A stretch of DNA of 64,000 bases from Ruegeria halocynthiae (GCF_900106805.1 NZ_FNNP01000004.1:186001-250000); one strand, 5' to 3'; positions 43,174 through 54,399 are shown, numbered from the stretch's first letter. A program made the numbers and translations. The notes: a model not told the origin generated them from the sequence alone.

Positions 43174-44820
43174 ATGGTTAAGCTGCTTACAAGCGCTTCA
43201 TGCGCTGCAATTCTCATCGCATTAAAAACGCAGGCCGCGACGATAACCGTCGGCGACGGCATTGTATATCCTGCGAATGGATTGGAAGGTGGTCAAATAG
43301 ATGCGGGTCGCAGCGGGAATGGCTCAGTTACCATCAATGGAGGAGATATTGTTACGCTGGAAAGCGGAACATCATCCGTAGAGTTTGAAGCGCGCCCCAA
43401 GATCGACGTCGGTGATGGCGGGGTTGGCACCGTCACCGTAACTGGTCTGGGGACCACGGTGAACCTGGACGGGACAAACTCTGGTTCCAAGCTTGAGGTT
43501 GGTACTTTTGTCGGCAACTCCGGAACCTTGGAAGTTCTTGATGGGGCCACGATCAACATGACGGATGATGGTCCGATTTCAGGTGACGACAACGAAAATG
43601 TCTTTTTGCAGTTTGGTGAAGATCAGGCCGATGGCACGCTCATAATGGATAATGGTACAATTAACGCCACCGGGCACAGCCGGATTGGACTAATGGTTGG
43701 CGTTCATGGAAACACGCCGATTGCTGGGAATGGTGTGATCGACATGACCAATTCGACGATCGACATGACCAACCTCACAACTACGAGAGAGAGCTTCATT
43801 ATTGTCGGGGATCAAAGCAACGGGACCGGTGACATCGGCATGGTGAATTCTGACATCAGCTTGGTTACACCCAACGGAAGTACCTATGTTGGACTGGGCA
43901 CAGATGGCGGTGATGGAAACATTTCACTTTCATCCGGTTCCAACTTTGAGGTGGTAGCCGATGGTCTAGAAGTCGAAATCGGACAAGGGTCTGGATCTTC
44001 GGGAACGATCACAGTTGGCACCAATTCCACGACAACTTTTGAGTCAACGGGTTCCGTCGAATTGGATATTGGTCGGAGTCCTGGGAGCACGGGTTCCGTA
44101 ACCGTTGAGAGTACCGGAGAGTTTACCGTCAGAGGGACATCTGGCCGGGTACAGATCGGTTCCGACAGTTCGACCACAGAGACTGGTTCTGGCACGTTGA
44201 ATGTGCATGGGCTTTTCGATTCCGATGTAGGTGTTCAGGTTGGTTCAGCATTCTCCGGAACAAATAACCAGACCGGCGAAGTTGTAATGACCGACGGTGT
44301 GCTCAGAGCCCCCGAAGTTGTTGTCGGTACAGGAGGCAGTATTACCGGAACCGGCACGATCGATGCGGTTCAAACCGTTTTGTCGGGCGGGTCTATTTCA
44401 GCAGGGTTTTCGCCGGGGATACTTGAATTTACCGGTGATCTGGAACTGCGTAGCGGATCATTGCTGTTTGAGATCGGGGGAACGGCCCCATCGCTATTCG
44501 ACTCGATTTTGGTGGGCGGCACGCTGTTTGCGACCGATGTTTTTGATGTCCAGATCAGCTTTATTGACGGCTTCCTTCCATCGGAGACGGATAGTTTTGA
44601 GCTATTCAGCGCAAACTCTATCGAATCCAGCTTCTTTTCATTTGCGAACTTTGCTTCGGATTCTCCGTTCTCGTTTGAAAACAATAATGGTTCATTGAGT
44701 TTGAATTTTACTCAAGTTTCTCCCGTTCCAATTCCGGCAGGTTTGCCATTGCTGCTGACTGCTTTGGGGGCGACTGTAGTACTTCGAGGTCGCCGAAAAA
44801 CTCAGGTGTGCCGTAGCTAG
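43174..44820 (+). CDS. Secreted repeat protein with VPLPA-type C-terminal sorting signal
   Basis: This 548-residue protein has a signal peptide (MVKLLTSASCAAILIALKTQAA), a long beta-helix-like middle rich in Gly, Thr, Ser and Asp with recurrent VTVxGxGTTVxL/GTITVGxNST units, and a C-terminal tail VPIPAGLPLLLTALGATVVL followed by RGRRK. That tail is the PEP-CTERM-like VPLPA motif, a short hydrophobic segment and basic end, used by exosortase systems of Rhodobacterales for surface sorting. GGGGAAAG precedes the ATG. GC is lower than in neighbours by eye, suggesting acquisition. The exosortase itself is not in the window. Confidence 0.85.
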   Translation: MVKLLTSASCAAILIALKTQAATITVGDGIVYPANGLEGGQIDAGRSGNGSVTINGGDIVTLESGTSSVEFEARPKIDVGDGGVGTVTVTGLGTTVNLDGTNSGSKLEVGTFVGNSGTLEVLDGATINMTDDGPISGDDNENVFLQFGEDQADGTLIMDNGTINATGHSRIGLMVGVHGNTPIAGNGVIDMTNSTIDMTNLTTTRESFIIVGDQSNGTGDIGMVNSDISLVTPNGSTYVGLGTDGGDGNISLSSGSNFEVVADGLEVEIGQGSGSSGTITVGTNSTTTFESTGSVELDIGRSPGSTGSVTVESTGEFTVRGTSGRVQIGSDSSTTETGSGTLNVHGLFDSDVGVQVGSAFSGTNNQTGEVVMTDGVLRAPEVVVGTGGSITGTGTIDAVQTVLSGGSISAGFSPGILEFTGDLELRSGSLLFEIGGTAPSLFDSILVGGTLFATDVFDVQISFIDGFLPSETDSFELFSANSIESSFFSFANFASDSPFSFENNNGSLSLNFTQVSPVPIPAGLPLLLTALGATVVLRGRRKTQVCRS

Positions 44821-44880
44821 GTCATAACCCTAAGTCTTGGAACAGGGTGAGGTCCAAACCGAATAAGTTCGACCAGTACA

Positions 44881-44910
44881 AACAAATACGCCCGCCAATT
44901 GGCGGGCGTA
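44881..44910 (-). terminator. Rho-independent terminator of rpsO
   Basis: TACGCCCGCC pairs perfectly with GGCGGGCGTA around AATT. The minus reading ends TTTGTTTGT. It lies about 60 bases downstream of the rpsO stop and may also stop the VPLPA-CTERM transcript from the other side. Confidence 0.8.
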
Positions 44911-44970
44911 CAAGATGTACTATGTGTTCAAAAAGGCTTTCAGAACCCGTGCAACACGCACAAAACGCGT

Positions 44971-45240
44971 TTAGCGGCGGATGCCCAGCTTTTTGATCAG
45001 GTCCTGGTAACGCGCTTCTTCTTTGCCCTTCAGGTAGTCCAGCAGTTTACGACGCTGGGCGACCATCTTCAGCAGACCTCGACGACCGTGGTTGTCTTTC
45101 TTATGGGTCTTGAAGTGCTCGGTCAGGGTGGTGATGCGCGAGGTCAGGATGGCAACCTGGACTTCAGGCGAACCGGTGTCGCCGTCCTTGGTTGCGAATT
45201 CTTTCATAACGCTTGCTTTTTCAGCGGCAGTAATCGACAT
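44971..45240 (-). CDS. rpsO: 30S ribosomal protein S15
   Basis: This 89-residue protein is standard S15: [36 protein letters not shown], the [25 protein letters not shown] block that contacts the 16S three-way junction, and the LIKKLGIRR end. AAGGAG precedes the ATG at 45240; the longer frame upstream is not part of the gene. S15 is a primary binder in 30S assembly. Its usual partner pnp is 7.5 kb downstream, separated by accessory genes. Confidence 0.98.
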   Translation of the reverse strand: MSITAAEKASVMKEFATKDGDTGSPEVQVAILTSRITTLTEHFKTHKKDNHGRRGLLKMVAQRRKLLDYLKGKEEARYQDLIKKLGIRR

Positions 45241-45384
45241 CGGGGTCTCCTTTAAAAGGTTAGAGTTGATGGCGCAGGCCGGGATGTCGTCCAGCACAGG
45301 CCCATGGAGAAAACCGCACCGATTCCGATGCGGATGGGCGCGTATAAGCGCATTTGGCACGAATGGCAAAGGGATTCTGTGGGC

Positions 45385-46407
45385 TCAACCGGTGAAAGCA
45401 TATTGTGCCAGCTGGGCCTCGGTCACGAACTGAATATCCTCGGCTGTCAAACCTTCTGCACCGTATAGTCGCGCGACGTCTTCGCCATTGATCCTGACAT
45501 GCGTCAAATCCATGTTTTCGCTGTCTGGTTCTATGGCCAACTCCGGATCTTCGAGGTTGTCCCAAGTGATCAGCAGCTTGTCGTGACCGATCTGGAAATC
45601 CATGATTGTGGTGGCTTCATGCTCGGGTTCGGGGTCTACGACGATCTCGTCCTCACCCTCACCCCCCGTCACTACATCGCCGTTTTCGGCCAGAATGATA
45701 TCGTCCCCGTCGCCCCCGTTCAGAAAATCAGGGGTTGCCTCGTCAGGCCCGTCGTCTCCGGTCAGGATGTCATCCCCATCTCCGCCAAACAGCACATCCT
45801 GGCCAGAGCCGCCTGCAAGATGATCGTCGCCATCCCCGCCGTGCAGGGCATCGTCCCCGTCATTGCCGTTCAGGGTGTCATTCCCCTGACCTCCGAAAAG
45901 GCGGTCTTCACCCGCGCCGCCATCCAGATCATCTGCTCCGAAATGGCCATACAACTCGTCACTACCTGACATTCCATCCAGGTTGTCATCGCCATATTCA
46001 CCATGGAGCACATCATCCCCAAAGTTGCCTATCAGCGTATCCTCACCCTCGCCGCCGTGCAGCACATCGTTTCCAGCACCGCCGTCGATGATGTCATTGC
46101 CGCCATACCCGTTGATCTGATCGTTGCCATCCTGCCCGGCCAGTTCGTCCGCGCCCTCATCGCCCGCGATGACCTGATGGCCGTCATGTTCGGACACAAT
46201 CTCCCCTGATCCGGTGTCGTCTGGCGAAATGGGGTCTTCGACACTCTCATCTATATCGAGGAGATTGCCCGTGGGCACGTCGTCCTCAACGGGGTCTTCA
46301 ATCGGGTCTTCTTCGTCCTCACTCTGGGTTTCAGGAACAAGGACATCGCTTATCGCATATGCGGCGCCGCCCAAGGCAGCCATCCCGAACAACCCGATCA
46401 GAAACAT
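45385..46407 (-). CDS. Membrane-anchored RTX-type calcium-binding protein
   Basis: The protein is 340 residues with an N-terminal hydrophobic segment (MFLIGLFGMAALGGAAYAI), an acidic linker (about 25-75), some 12-14 nonapeptide RTX repeats (GGxGxDxLx, for example GGAGNDVLH and GGDGDDHLA) at about 80-240, and a beta-rich C-terminal part (IMDFQIGHDKLLITW, VARLYGAEGLTAEDIQFV). RTX repeats fold into a beta-roll on binding Ca2+. GGAGG lies six bases before the ATG at 46407, which beats the in-frame ATG at 46428 that has none. The N-terminal segment argues against classical type I secretion unless it is only an anchor. Confidence 0.85.
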   Translation of the reverse strand: MFLIGLFGMAALGGAAYAISDVLVPETQSEDEEDPIEDPVEDDVPTGNLLDIDESVEDPISPDDTGSGEIVSEHDGHQVIAGDEGADELAGQDGNDQINGYGGNDIIDGGAGNDVLHGGEGEDTLIGNFGDDVLHGEYGDDNLDGMSGSDELYGHFGADDLDGGAGEDRLFGGQGNDTLNGNDGDDALHGGDGDDHLAGGSGQDVLFGGDGDDILTGDDGPDEATPDFLNGGDGDDIILAENGDVVTGGEGEDEIVVDPEPEHEATTIMDFQIGHDKLLITWDNLEDPELAIEPDSENMDLTHVRINGEDVARLYGAEGLTAEDIQFVTEAQLAQYAFTG

Positions 46408-46503
46408 GAGTACCCTCCGCAAACGCATCTGCGCTGAGTGTAAAACATCTCATGCTATCAACAGTTTGGTCAAAGCCTGGTTGAAGATGTGGTTAACCTT
46501 TTA

Positions 46504-47007
46504 TCACCAGGGTTCGGGTTGCTGCGTGTAGGCGATATAGAGCGGATGTCTGGGGTGGCCGTCCTTGGTCAGCCCCAGTTGATACAGTGGTTGCCCGGTG
46601 CCGCGCAGCAGATGTTCCACCGCGGGGCCACGCTCTTGGTGGGCACCGTGGGTTCCCCATGCGGCGATGATCTGATCGGCCCAGTCCACACCTGACAGGA
46701 TGGTCGCGTCATTTTCTGGCCCGACGGGATCAGCAGCAGCACGCATTTTGCGCGGGTCAGTGTCGCGCCAGGCAAAGATGTTGGTAACCTGAAAGGCGCC
46801 AAACCCAAGCGCGCGCGCGCGACGTTCACAACGCTCGACCGTCGGATCGTTCTGAACCTCGGTCGCGGTCGAGGGGTTCAGCATCACGAACAACGCCTTG
46901 CGCCCCGTCGGATCCCAGATGCGAGTCAGGCTATAACGGTACTTCTCGCAGTCGGAGTAAACAGCGGTCGAGGGCGCGTCGCCCTTGGTATGGGTACGGG
47001 TGATCAT
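46504..47007 (-). CDS. DUF1643 domain protein
   Basis: This 167-residue protein shows the DUF1643 hallmarks: RYSLTRIWDPTGRKALFVMLNPSTA, DPTVERCERRARALGFGAFQVTNIFAWRDTDPRKM and IIAAWGTHG. The family is widespread, often near phage or restriction genes, and has no assigned activity. It lies 97 bp upstream of the RTX gene and 21 bp downstream of truB on the same strand. Confidence 0.92.
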   Translation of the reverse strand: MITRTHTKGDAPSTAVYSDCEKYRYSLTRIWDPTGRKALFVMLNPSTATEVQNDPTVERCERRARALGFGAFQVTNIFAWRDTDPRKMRAAADPVGPENDATILSGVDWADQIIAAWGTHGAHQERGPAVEHLLRGTGQPLYQLGLTKDGHPRHPLYIAYTQQPEPW

Positions 47008-47028
47008 GCCCTTCGCCTAGCATGTGAT

Positions 47029-47934
47029 TCAATCGACGAACACCCGGCTTGGATGCAGTTCACCTGATTTGTAGATACCCACGGCCACAGCTTTGCCTTC
47101 CAGAGAGGCCCAGGCTTCATCGCCGTACTCAACGTCCGAGGCCAGCACCATGCCCGGATTGCCGTTGCGCAGGCGGGTTGCGCCCTCTGCGGTGCATTTC
47201 AACTCGGGCAGGTCAGACAGACCGGTTTCCAGCGGGTGCAGATATTCATCCAGCGCCGTGGTCTTGGCCATCTCGTCGATCTGTTCGATCGTCAGCCCGT
47301 TTTCGGCCTCGAACGGGCCGGACCAGATGCGGCGCAGTTCTTTCACATGAGCGTGGCATCCCAGCGCTTCGCCCAGATCGCGGGCGATCGAGCGGACATA
47401 GCCACCTTTGCCGCAAGTCATTTCCAGCGTCACGTGATTGGTGTCGGGGCGGTCAACCAGAACCAGTTCCTCAACCCACAGCGGGCGGGCGGACAGTTCT
47501 ACATCTTCACCATCGCGGGCCAGCTTATAGGCGCGCTGGCCGTCGACTTTCACGGCTGAAAACTTGGGTGGCACCTGCATGATGTCACCCAGAAACGGGG
47601 CCAGTGCCTGCTTGATATCGTCGTCCGTCGGGCGGGCATCACTTTGTGCGATCACTTCACCTTCGGCATCGTCGGTGTTGGTGGCCTGCCCAAGACGCAC
47701 AGTGAAGGTGTAGGCCTTCAGCGCGTCTGTAATGTAAGGAACGGTTTTGGTCGCCTCACCCAGCGCCACGGCCAGAACGCCGGTTGCCTCGGGGTCCAGG
47801 GTGCCCGCATGGCCCGCCTTCTTGGCGTCCATCGCCCAACGCACCTTGTTGACCACAGCGGTCGAGGTCATGCCGGCAGGCTTGTCCACCACCAACCAAC
47901 CGGAAATGTCGCGACCTTTGCGCTTGCGTCCCAT
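47029..47934 (-). CDS. truB: tRNA pseudouridine(55) synthase TruB
   Basis: This 301-residue enzyme has the TruB core: [20 protein letters not shown], the catalytic Asp at about 47 in [12 protein letters not shown], the [10 protein letters not shown] region and the [16 protein letters not shown] motif, with a C-terminal PUA-like part. It makes pseudouridine 55 in the T-loop of tRNAs and acts as a tRNA chaperone. It lies in the rbfA-truB-rpsO-pnp order but is separated from rbfA by the DUF2233 gene. Confidence 0.97.
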   Translation of the reverse strand: MGRKRKGRDISGWLVVDKPAGMTSTAVVNKVRWAMDAKKAGHAGTLDPEATGVLAVALGEATKTVPYITDALKAYTFTVRLGQATNTDDAEGEVIAQSDARPTDDDIKQALAPFLGDIMQVPPKFSAVKVDGQRAYKLARDGEDVELSARPLWVEELVLVDRPDTNHVTLEMTCGKGGYVRSIARDLGEALGCHAHVKELRRIWSGPFEAENGLTIEQIDEMAKTTALDEYLHPLETGLSDLPELKCTAEGATRLRNGNPGMVLASDVEYGDEAWASLEGKAVAVGIYKSGELHPSRVFVD

Positions 47935-47988
47935 CTTGCACCTTGCCCTTTGCTAAGGCGCGCGAGGTAGCGGATCACTTCGTCCCTG

Positions 47989-48732
47989 TCAATTTGCGGG
48001 AACGTCCTCGACCACGCCGACAATCGGCCCCAGCGAGAAACCTACATCCGACCGGTTGCTGGCCCGTTCATACATGCGTGAGATATTGCCATCCAAGAAC
48101 AGCGCATTCGGTGTTTCCAACACGTCGCGGAACAGGCTGCCGAATTCGTGGAAGGTGACATAATCCTCGGATATCACAAATACCGCGCGCGTCCCGTCAT
48201 CGCTGGTGCCCACCCCGTTGCGCACATAGAGCGAGGTCGAATCCGGCAGAAAGCGTGGGTGCAGTTCGCCACCGATCACCAGCATCGGGCCGGATTGTGT
48301 GGCGAAACGGCAGGCGGGCGCCTGATCCACATAGTCCAAGGTCTCGAACACATCGGCGCGACCCTCGCGGATACAGAACACGCCGTTAGGCAACAGGCCG
48401 AAGTTTCCCGGACCTGCGTTCGGGATCACACGCATTTGTTCTTCGCCGTCCTCGACGTAGTGGCCTACAGGCGAACGGTCGTCATGATACATGCCCGCAT
48501 TCATCGCAAAGGCCAGCCGCTTGCCGCCGGGTTCTAGTGCCTCGTTCACCGACGAGAAATGGCCCAGAAGGTCACCGTTTTCGTCATTCAGGAAAAGGCG
48601 TAGATCTTCGGATGCGGCGTCCACCTCGCAAATGGTGTACCGCTTGTCCTCATGGGTCAGCTTTTCACAGGTGACCGCCGAGGCCTGCGCACCCCAAAGG
48701 GCCGCACCCAGAATGACAACCGTTCGGATCAC
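47989..48732 (-). CDS. Periplasmic phosphodiester glycosidase family protein (DUF2233)
   Basis: This 247-residue precursor has a signal peptide ([19 protein letters not shown]). The [21 protein letters not shown] block, the [19 protein letters not shown] stretch and the [11 protein letters not shown] motif fit the DUF2233/NAGPA-like family, which contains the domain of the mannose-6-phosphate uncovering enzyme. Two Cys pairs are present. The substrate is unknown; surface polysaccharide trimming is a guess. Its ATG overlaps the rbfA stop by 4 bp, so it is embedded in the rbfA-truB unit. Confidence 0.88.
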   Translation of the reverse strand: MIRTVVILGAALWGAQASAVTCEKLTHEDKRYTICEVDAASEDLRLFLNDENGDLLGHFSSVNEALEPGGKRLAFAMNAGMYHDDRSPVGHYVEDGEEQMRVIPNAGPGNFGLLPNGVFCIREGRADVFETLDYVDQAPACRFATQSGPMLVIGGELHPRFLPDSTSLYVRNGVGTSDDGTRAVFVISEDYVTFHEFGSLFRDVLETPNALFLDGNISRMYERASNRSDVGFSLGPIVGVVEDVPAN

Positions 48733-49124
48733 TCGTCCAGATCGCGGCGCACCGCGTCCTGCTCGAACATGCGGCGGGTATCGTCCAAGCGATCAAACGT
48801 ATCGTCCAGCCGGAACCGCAGATCGGGCGAGAATTTCAGACCGACCTTCTTGCCGACCATGCGCCGCAGCTCATGCTTGTTGCGGGCCAGCAGTTCGATC
48901 ACATCCTCCTGCCCTTTGCCGCCCAGGGGCAGCACATAAGCAGTGGCGATCTTGAGATCGGGCGAGGTGCGGACCTCACCCACCGTGATTGACATGCGGT
49001 TCAGGTCGGGGTCGTGGACATCTCCGCGCGCCAGAACCTCGGACAGGGTGCGGCGGATCAGTTCGCCGACGCGCAGTTGTCGTTGGGACGGGCCGGGGCC
49101 ATCGTGGAATTTGTTCTTTGCCAT
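48729..49124 (-). CDS. rbfA: 30S ribosome-binding factor RbfA
   Basis: This 131-residue protein starts [20 protein letters not shown] and has the RbfA core: [44 protein letters not shown], and [27 protein letters not shown]. RbfA binds the 30S neck and matures the 16S 5' end during cold adaptation. ATG at 49124 is used; the upstream in-frame start at 49217 would run across the dapB promoter region. It diverges from dapB. Confidence 0.96.
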   Translation of the reverse strand: MAKNKFHDGPGPSQRQLRVGELIRRTLSEVLARGDVHDPDLNRMSITVGEVRTSPDLKIATAYVLPLGGKGQEDVIELLARNKHELRRMVGKKVGLKFSPDLRFRLDDTFDRLDDTRRMFEQDAVRRDLDE

Positions 49125-49216
49125 AAACCCCGATCTAAGGGCAAAGCGGGGCTTTGCCAAGCGGGCGCGAACCGGGTAGGAGGCTTTGAGCCGAATTGAG
49201 GAAAAGGACCAGCGCA

Positions 49217-50026
49217 ATGACTCATATTCCGGGGATCGTCATTACAGGGGCTTCGGGCCGGATGGGGCAGATGCTGATCAAAACCGTGACCGACAGTGAT
49301 CAGGCGCGTCTGGTCGGCGTCGTTGAGCGCGAAGGCCATGACTGGATCGGTCATGATATTGGTGAGGCGATGGGTGGTCAGACGCTAGGCGTTAAAGTGA
49401 CGGATGATCCGCTTGAGGCATTTGCACAAGCGCAGGCTGTGATCGACTTTACCGCCCCAGAGGCAACGCTGGAATTCGCCGCGCTGGCTGCGCAGGCACG
49501 CTGCGTGCACGTGATTGGTACAACCGGAATGTCTGACAAAGAAATCGCAGCGCTGGAACCTGCCTCGCGCCATGCAGTGATCGTGCGGGCAGGGAATATG
49601 AGCCTCGGTGTCAACCTGTTGGTGCAACTGACCAAAAAGGTCGCCGCTGCGCTGGATGCGGATTTCGATATCGAAGTGATCGAGAGTCACCACCACCACA
49701 AGGTTGACGCGCCCTCGGGCACGGCACTGATGCTGGGTGAGGCCGCCGCCGAAGGGCGCGGTGTCAAGCTGGACGATGTATCCGATCGCGGCCGCGACGG
49801 CATTACCGGCGCACGCAAACGTGGCGACATTGGGTTTCATGCGATTCGCGGTGGCGACATCGTGGGCGAACATGACGTTCTGTTCGCTGCCCCGGGTGAA
49901 CGCATCGTGCTGCGCCACCTGGCGTCGGATCGCGCCGTTTTTGCCCGCGGCGCTCTGAAAGCAGCGCTTTGGGGGCAGGGCAAGGCCCCCGGACAATATG
50001 ACATGGTGGACGTACTGGGACTGTAG
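49217..50026 (+). CDS. dapB: 4-hydroxy-tetrahydrodipicolinate reductase
   Basis: This 269-residue enzyme has the NAD-binding [10 protein letters not shown], the [13 protein letters not shown] and the catalytic block [16 protein letters not shown] with the His and Lys that act on the substrate, followed by [18 protein letters not shown]. It catalyses a late step of diaminopimelate and lysine synthesis. AAAGGA lies about nine bases before the ATG at 49217; a GTG/ATG start further upstream is not needed. It is transcribed alone and followed by a long palindrome. Confidence 0.97.
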   Translation: MTHIPGIVITGASGRMGQMLIKTVTDSDQARLVGVVEREGHDWIGHDIGEAMGGQTLGVKVTDDPLEAFAQAQAVIDFTAPEATLEFAALAAQARCVHVIGTTGMSDKEIAALEPASRHAVIVRAGNMSLGVNLLVQLTKKVAAALDADFDIEVIESHHHHKVDAPSGTALMLGEAAAEGRGVKLDDVSDRGRDGITGARKRGDIGFHAIRGGDIVGEHDVLFAAPGERIVLRHLASDRAVFARGALKAALWGQGKAPGQYDMVDVLGL

Positions 50027-50038
50027 GTTTCGGCAATA

Positions 50039-50073
50039 GCTGCCAAGAAAATTCGTCGAATTTTCTTGGCAGC
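50039..50073 (+). repeat. 35-bp near-perfect palindrome after dapB
   Basis: GCTGCCAAGAAAATTCG (50039-50055) is the exact reverse complement of CGAATTTTCTTGGCAGC (50057-50073), with a single T (50056) at the centre. It lies 13 bases after the dapB stop and 25 bases before the end of the convergent HD-oxygenase gene. Its AAAATTC/GAATTTT core resembles a palindrome recalled from other roseobacter intergenic regions. It has no outside T-run, so it is not a classical terminator, though either strand would fold strongly. Confidence 0.7.
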
Positions 50074-50097
50074 GGCAAGCATACGGATCGGGCGGCC

Positions 50098-51889
<1,792 letters not shown>

Positions 51890-51919
51890 CCTTCTTTCTG
51901 CTAAGGCTTGGAAATTCTT

Positions 51920-52777
51920 ATGACTAAGAAAAAGGTTGGTCTGCCACCGCTGGATTGGCTGCGCGTGTTCGAAGCTGCCGGGCGATTGGGCGGCTTTTCC
52001 GCTGCTGCGCGAGAGTTCGGTTTGACACAGGCGGCTGTCAGCCAGCGGATCGGCAACCTTGAAGCCTGGTTGGGCCGGTCGCTGTTCGTGCGCGAGGCAC
52101 GGGGCGTATCGCTGACGATCGAAGGTGAAAGCTATCTGCCGCTCGTGCAGGACAGTTTACAGGCTTTGGAACGCAATACCGAGGATTTGTTCGGCAAATC
52201 CCCGCGTGAGCTTCGGGTTGCGGGGTTATCGTCGCATATTCATGCGTTGGTTCTGCCTGCGTTGCCTGTGTTTCTCAAGATGCAGCCCAAGGTGCGTGTC
52301 ATGACGGATTCAATGACCCGTCGATCCTCGCTCGAAGAAGAACGGACGTGGCTGCAAATTCGGTATGGCCGCGGCCATTGGCCGGGCCGTAAGGCCAAGC
52401 TCATCGCGCCCGAGGTGTTGGTTCCGATGGCGGCTCCTGATGTTGACTGGGGCGCACCGCTGATCGATCTGCGCGGAGAACGCCCCAGTTGGCAGGACTG
52501 GGCGCAAGTTGCGGGAATTGAGGAATTGCCTGCGGGCAGAATCAGTTTCGACTCTGTCGGTCACGCGATCACGGCGGCGCGTCAGGGCATGGGGATCGCG
52601 TTGGGTTCACTTCCTCTGGCATTGGGCAGCTTAGAGACCGGTCAGCTGTGCAGACTAGAGATGCCCGAACTTGCAACGAAAGATGGCTATTGGCTGACAT
52701 GGCCCGAGGATCGGGTGCGCTCGAAGCGACAGCGGGTCCTGATCGATGACTTCTTGCAAGCGCTGCGCGGCGGTTGA
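51920..52777 (+). CDS. LysR-family regulator (GcvA-like), probable regulator of tmpAB
   Basis: This 285-residue protein has the GcvA/AmpR-type N-terminus (PPLDWLRVFEAAGRLGGFSAAA, REFGLTQAAVSQRIGNLE, WLGRSLFVREARGVSLT) and a shorter substrate domain (DRxx-like TDSMTRRSSLEEERTWLQIRYG, VGHAITAARQGMGIALGSLPLA). ATG at 51920 is taken over a TTG at 51908. It diverges from tmpA across a LysR box, and its last base abuts the end of the convergent DUF1674 gene. The effector is probably the phosphonate or a product, which is inferred. Confidence 0.92.
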   Translation: MTKKKVGLPPLDWLRVFEAAGRLGGFSAAAREFGLTQAAVSQRIGNLEAWLGRSLFVREARGVSLTIEGESYLPLVQDSLQALERNTEDLFGKSPRELRVAGLSSHIHALVLPALPVFLKMQPKVRVMTDSMTRRSSLEEERTWLQIRYGRGHWPGRKAKLIAPEVLVPMAAPDVDWGAPLIDLRGERPSWQDWAQVAGIEELPAGRISFDSVGHAITAARQGMGIALGSLPLALGSLETGQLCRLEMPELATKDGYWLTWPEDRVRSKRQRVLIDDFLQALRGG

Positions 52778-52960
52778 TCAGAAATCGATGGCGATACCTT
52801 TTTTCTCCCAATCGCCATAGCGGGCGGGATCCGGACCGTCACGCCCACCCAGCTCCTTGGGCCGGGCCTTCGCTTCGGCCTCGGACTTTTTGCGCCGTTC
52901 CTCTGCTTCGGCGAGGGCGCGCTGCGCGGCAGGTGGCAGGTCTTTGCACTCGTCACTCAT
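52778..52960 (-). CDS. Succinate dehydrogenase assembly factor 4-like protein (DUF1674)
   Basis: The 60-residue protein ends with the conserved DUF1674 block LGGRDGPDPARYGDWEKKGI and AIDF, matching SDHAF4. SDHAF4 binds the flavinylated SdhA subunit and promotes SDH assembly. The N-terminal part is a charged Ala/Glu/Lys helix. ATG at 52960 fits the family start, with AGGA nearby; the longer frame upstream is not credible. No sdh genes are in the window. Its stop codon directly abuts the stop of the convergent LysR gene. Confidence 0.9.
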   Translation of the reverse strand: MSDECKDLPPAAQRALAEAEERRKKSEAEAKARPKELGGRDGPDPARYGDWEKKGIAIDF

Positions 52961-53051
52961 GACATCGGGTTCCTTTCTGTTCAGGGCCTTGATATACGCC
53001 CTCGTCCGCCCAAGGCAATGCGGGCAAAGGTCACGAGAGGCACTCAGCATC

Positions 53052-54311
53052 ATGTCAAATTCCGCCACAGCCGCGCGACGGAGCGCAATCTATCTGTTGG
53101 ATCAGATACTGGGCGAGGGGCGGCTGTTGCCCGAATGTCTTGCAGCCGGCGCGCTGGATCGTTTGGCCCCCGAAGATCGCGCGCGCGCTCAAAGATTGAC
53201 GATTGAAACCCTGCGTGGGCTGGAACGGGTCGACCGGCTGTTGGTCGACCACCTGCGGCAGACCCCTGCACTGACGGTCCACAATGCCCTGCGGCTCGGC
53301 ACGGTCGAGCTGTGTCAGGGTGAGGCCGCGCATGGGGTTGTTAATTCGATGGTCGAGATCGTAGGCCGCTCGCGCAAACACGGGCGGCTTAAGGGGTTGG
53401 TGAATGCTGTCCTGCGAAAGATCGCTGCCGATGGACCGGACGCATGGCCCAAGATGCGCGTACCTCGCTTGCCGGAATGGCTGCGCGATCCGCTAATCAT
53501 GGCGTGGGGCGAGGAGGCGGTGAAGGGCATGGAGCAGGCCCATTTCAACGGTGCGCCATTGGATTTAACCCTAAAATCGGATGCTGAAGCCCCGGATGGA
53601 GAAACCCTGCCCACCGGATCGGTCCGACTGCGGGATGCCGGGCAGGTGTCAACCCTGCCAGGGTACGAGGCGGGTACGTGGTGGGTGCAGGACGCGGCGG
53701 CGGCCTTACCCGTGCGGGCTCTGGCCCCGAAAGCCGGGGAAAAGATACTGGATCTTTGCGCAGCGCCCGGCGGTAAGACGTTACAATTGGCTGCGGCGGG
53801 GGCCGATGTTACGGCTCTGGATATCTCCGATGCGCGTCTTGTTCGTGTTCGCGAGAATTTGAAGCGAACGGGGCTGAAAGCCAAGGTGATTGCAGGAGAC
53901 GCGCTTGAACATCAGGGGCAGTATGACGCCATTCTGCTGGACGCACCCTGCTCTGCCACCGGCACGATTCGTCGCCATCCGGACTTGCCATTCGCCAAGG
54001 ACGGATCGGAATTCGGTGAATTGATTGAGCTGCAAGCAAGAATGTTGGCCCATGCCTGGACCCTTCTGAGACCCGGCGGCCGGCTGGTGTATTGCACCTG
54101 TTCCCTGCTGCCGGACGAAGGTGAGGTGCAGATCGAAGAGGCGCTGGGACAACACCCGGACATGCAGGTCGACCGTTCAGCGCTTGGCTTTTCGGGCGTC
54201 GAGGAGAGCTGGATCACTGAAGAAGGCGGCTTGCGTCTGCGCCCTGATTACTGGCCCGAGCGCGGTGGTATGGACGGGTTCTATATTGCCTGCCTGAACA
54301 AATCCGCCTGA
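53052..54311 (+). CDS. rsmB: 16S rRNA (cytosine(967)-C(5))-methyltransferase RsmB
   Basis: This 419-residue protein has an N-terminal NusB-like domain (SAIYLLDQILGEGRLLPECL, GEAAHGVVNSMVEIVGRSRKHGRLKGLVNAVLRKI) and a C-terminal RsmB methyltransferase with the SAM motif LDLCAAPGGKTLQLAAAGA, the DAPCSATGTIRRHP motif and the catalytic Cys in YCTCSLLPDEGE. It methylates C967 of 16S rRNA. ATG at 53052 is used; the upstream frame starting at 52857 is the shadow of the DUF1674 gene. Confidence 0.95.
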   Translation: MSNSATAARRSAIYLLDQILGEGRLLPECLAAGALDRLAPEDRARAQRLTIETLRGLERVDRLLVDHLRQTPALTVHNALRLGTVELCQGEAAHGVVNSMVEIVGRSRKHGRLKGLVNAVLRKIAADGPDAWPKMRVPRLPEWLRDPLIMAWGEEAVKGMEQAHFNGAPLDLTLKSDAEAPDGETLPTGSVRLRDAGQVSTLPGYEAGTWWVQDAAAALPVRALAPKAGEKILDLCAAPGGKTLQLAAAGADVTALDISDARLVRVRENLKRTGLKAKVIAGDALEHQGQYDAILLDAPCSATGTIRRHPDLPFAKDGSEFGELIELQARMLAHAWTLLRPGGRLVYCTCSLLPDEGEVQIEEALGQHPDMQVDRSALGFSGVEESWITEEGGLRLRPDYWPERGGMDGFYIACLNKSA

Positions 54312-54399
54312 GGCTACGCTTTTCGATGACTTGACGAACGGACCGGTCTATCGTGTGCTCAAGCGCCCGCAGAGCGCAAGGGGCAGAGTCGCAAGCGTC

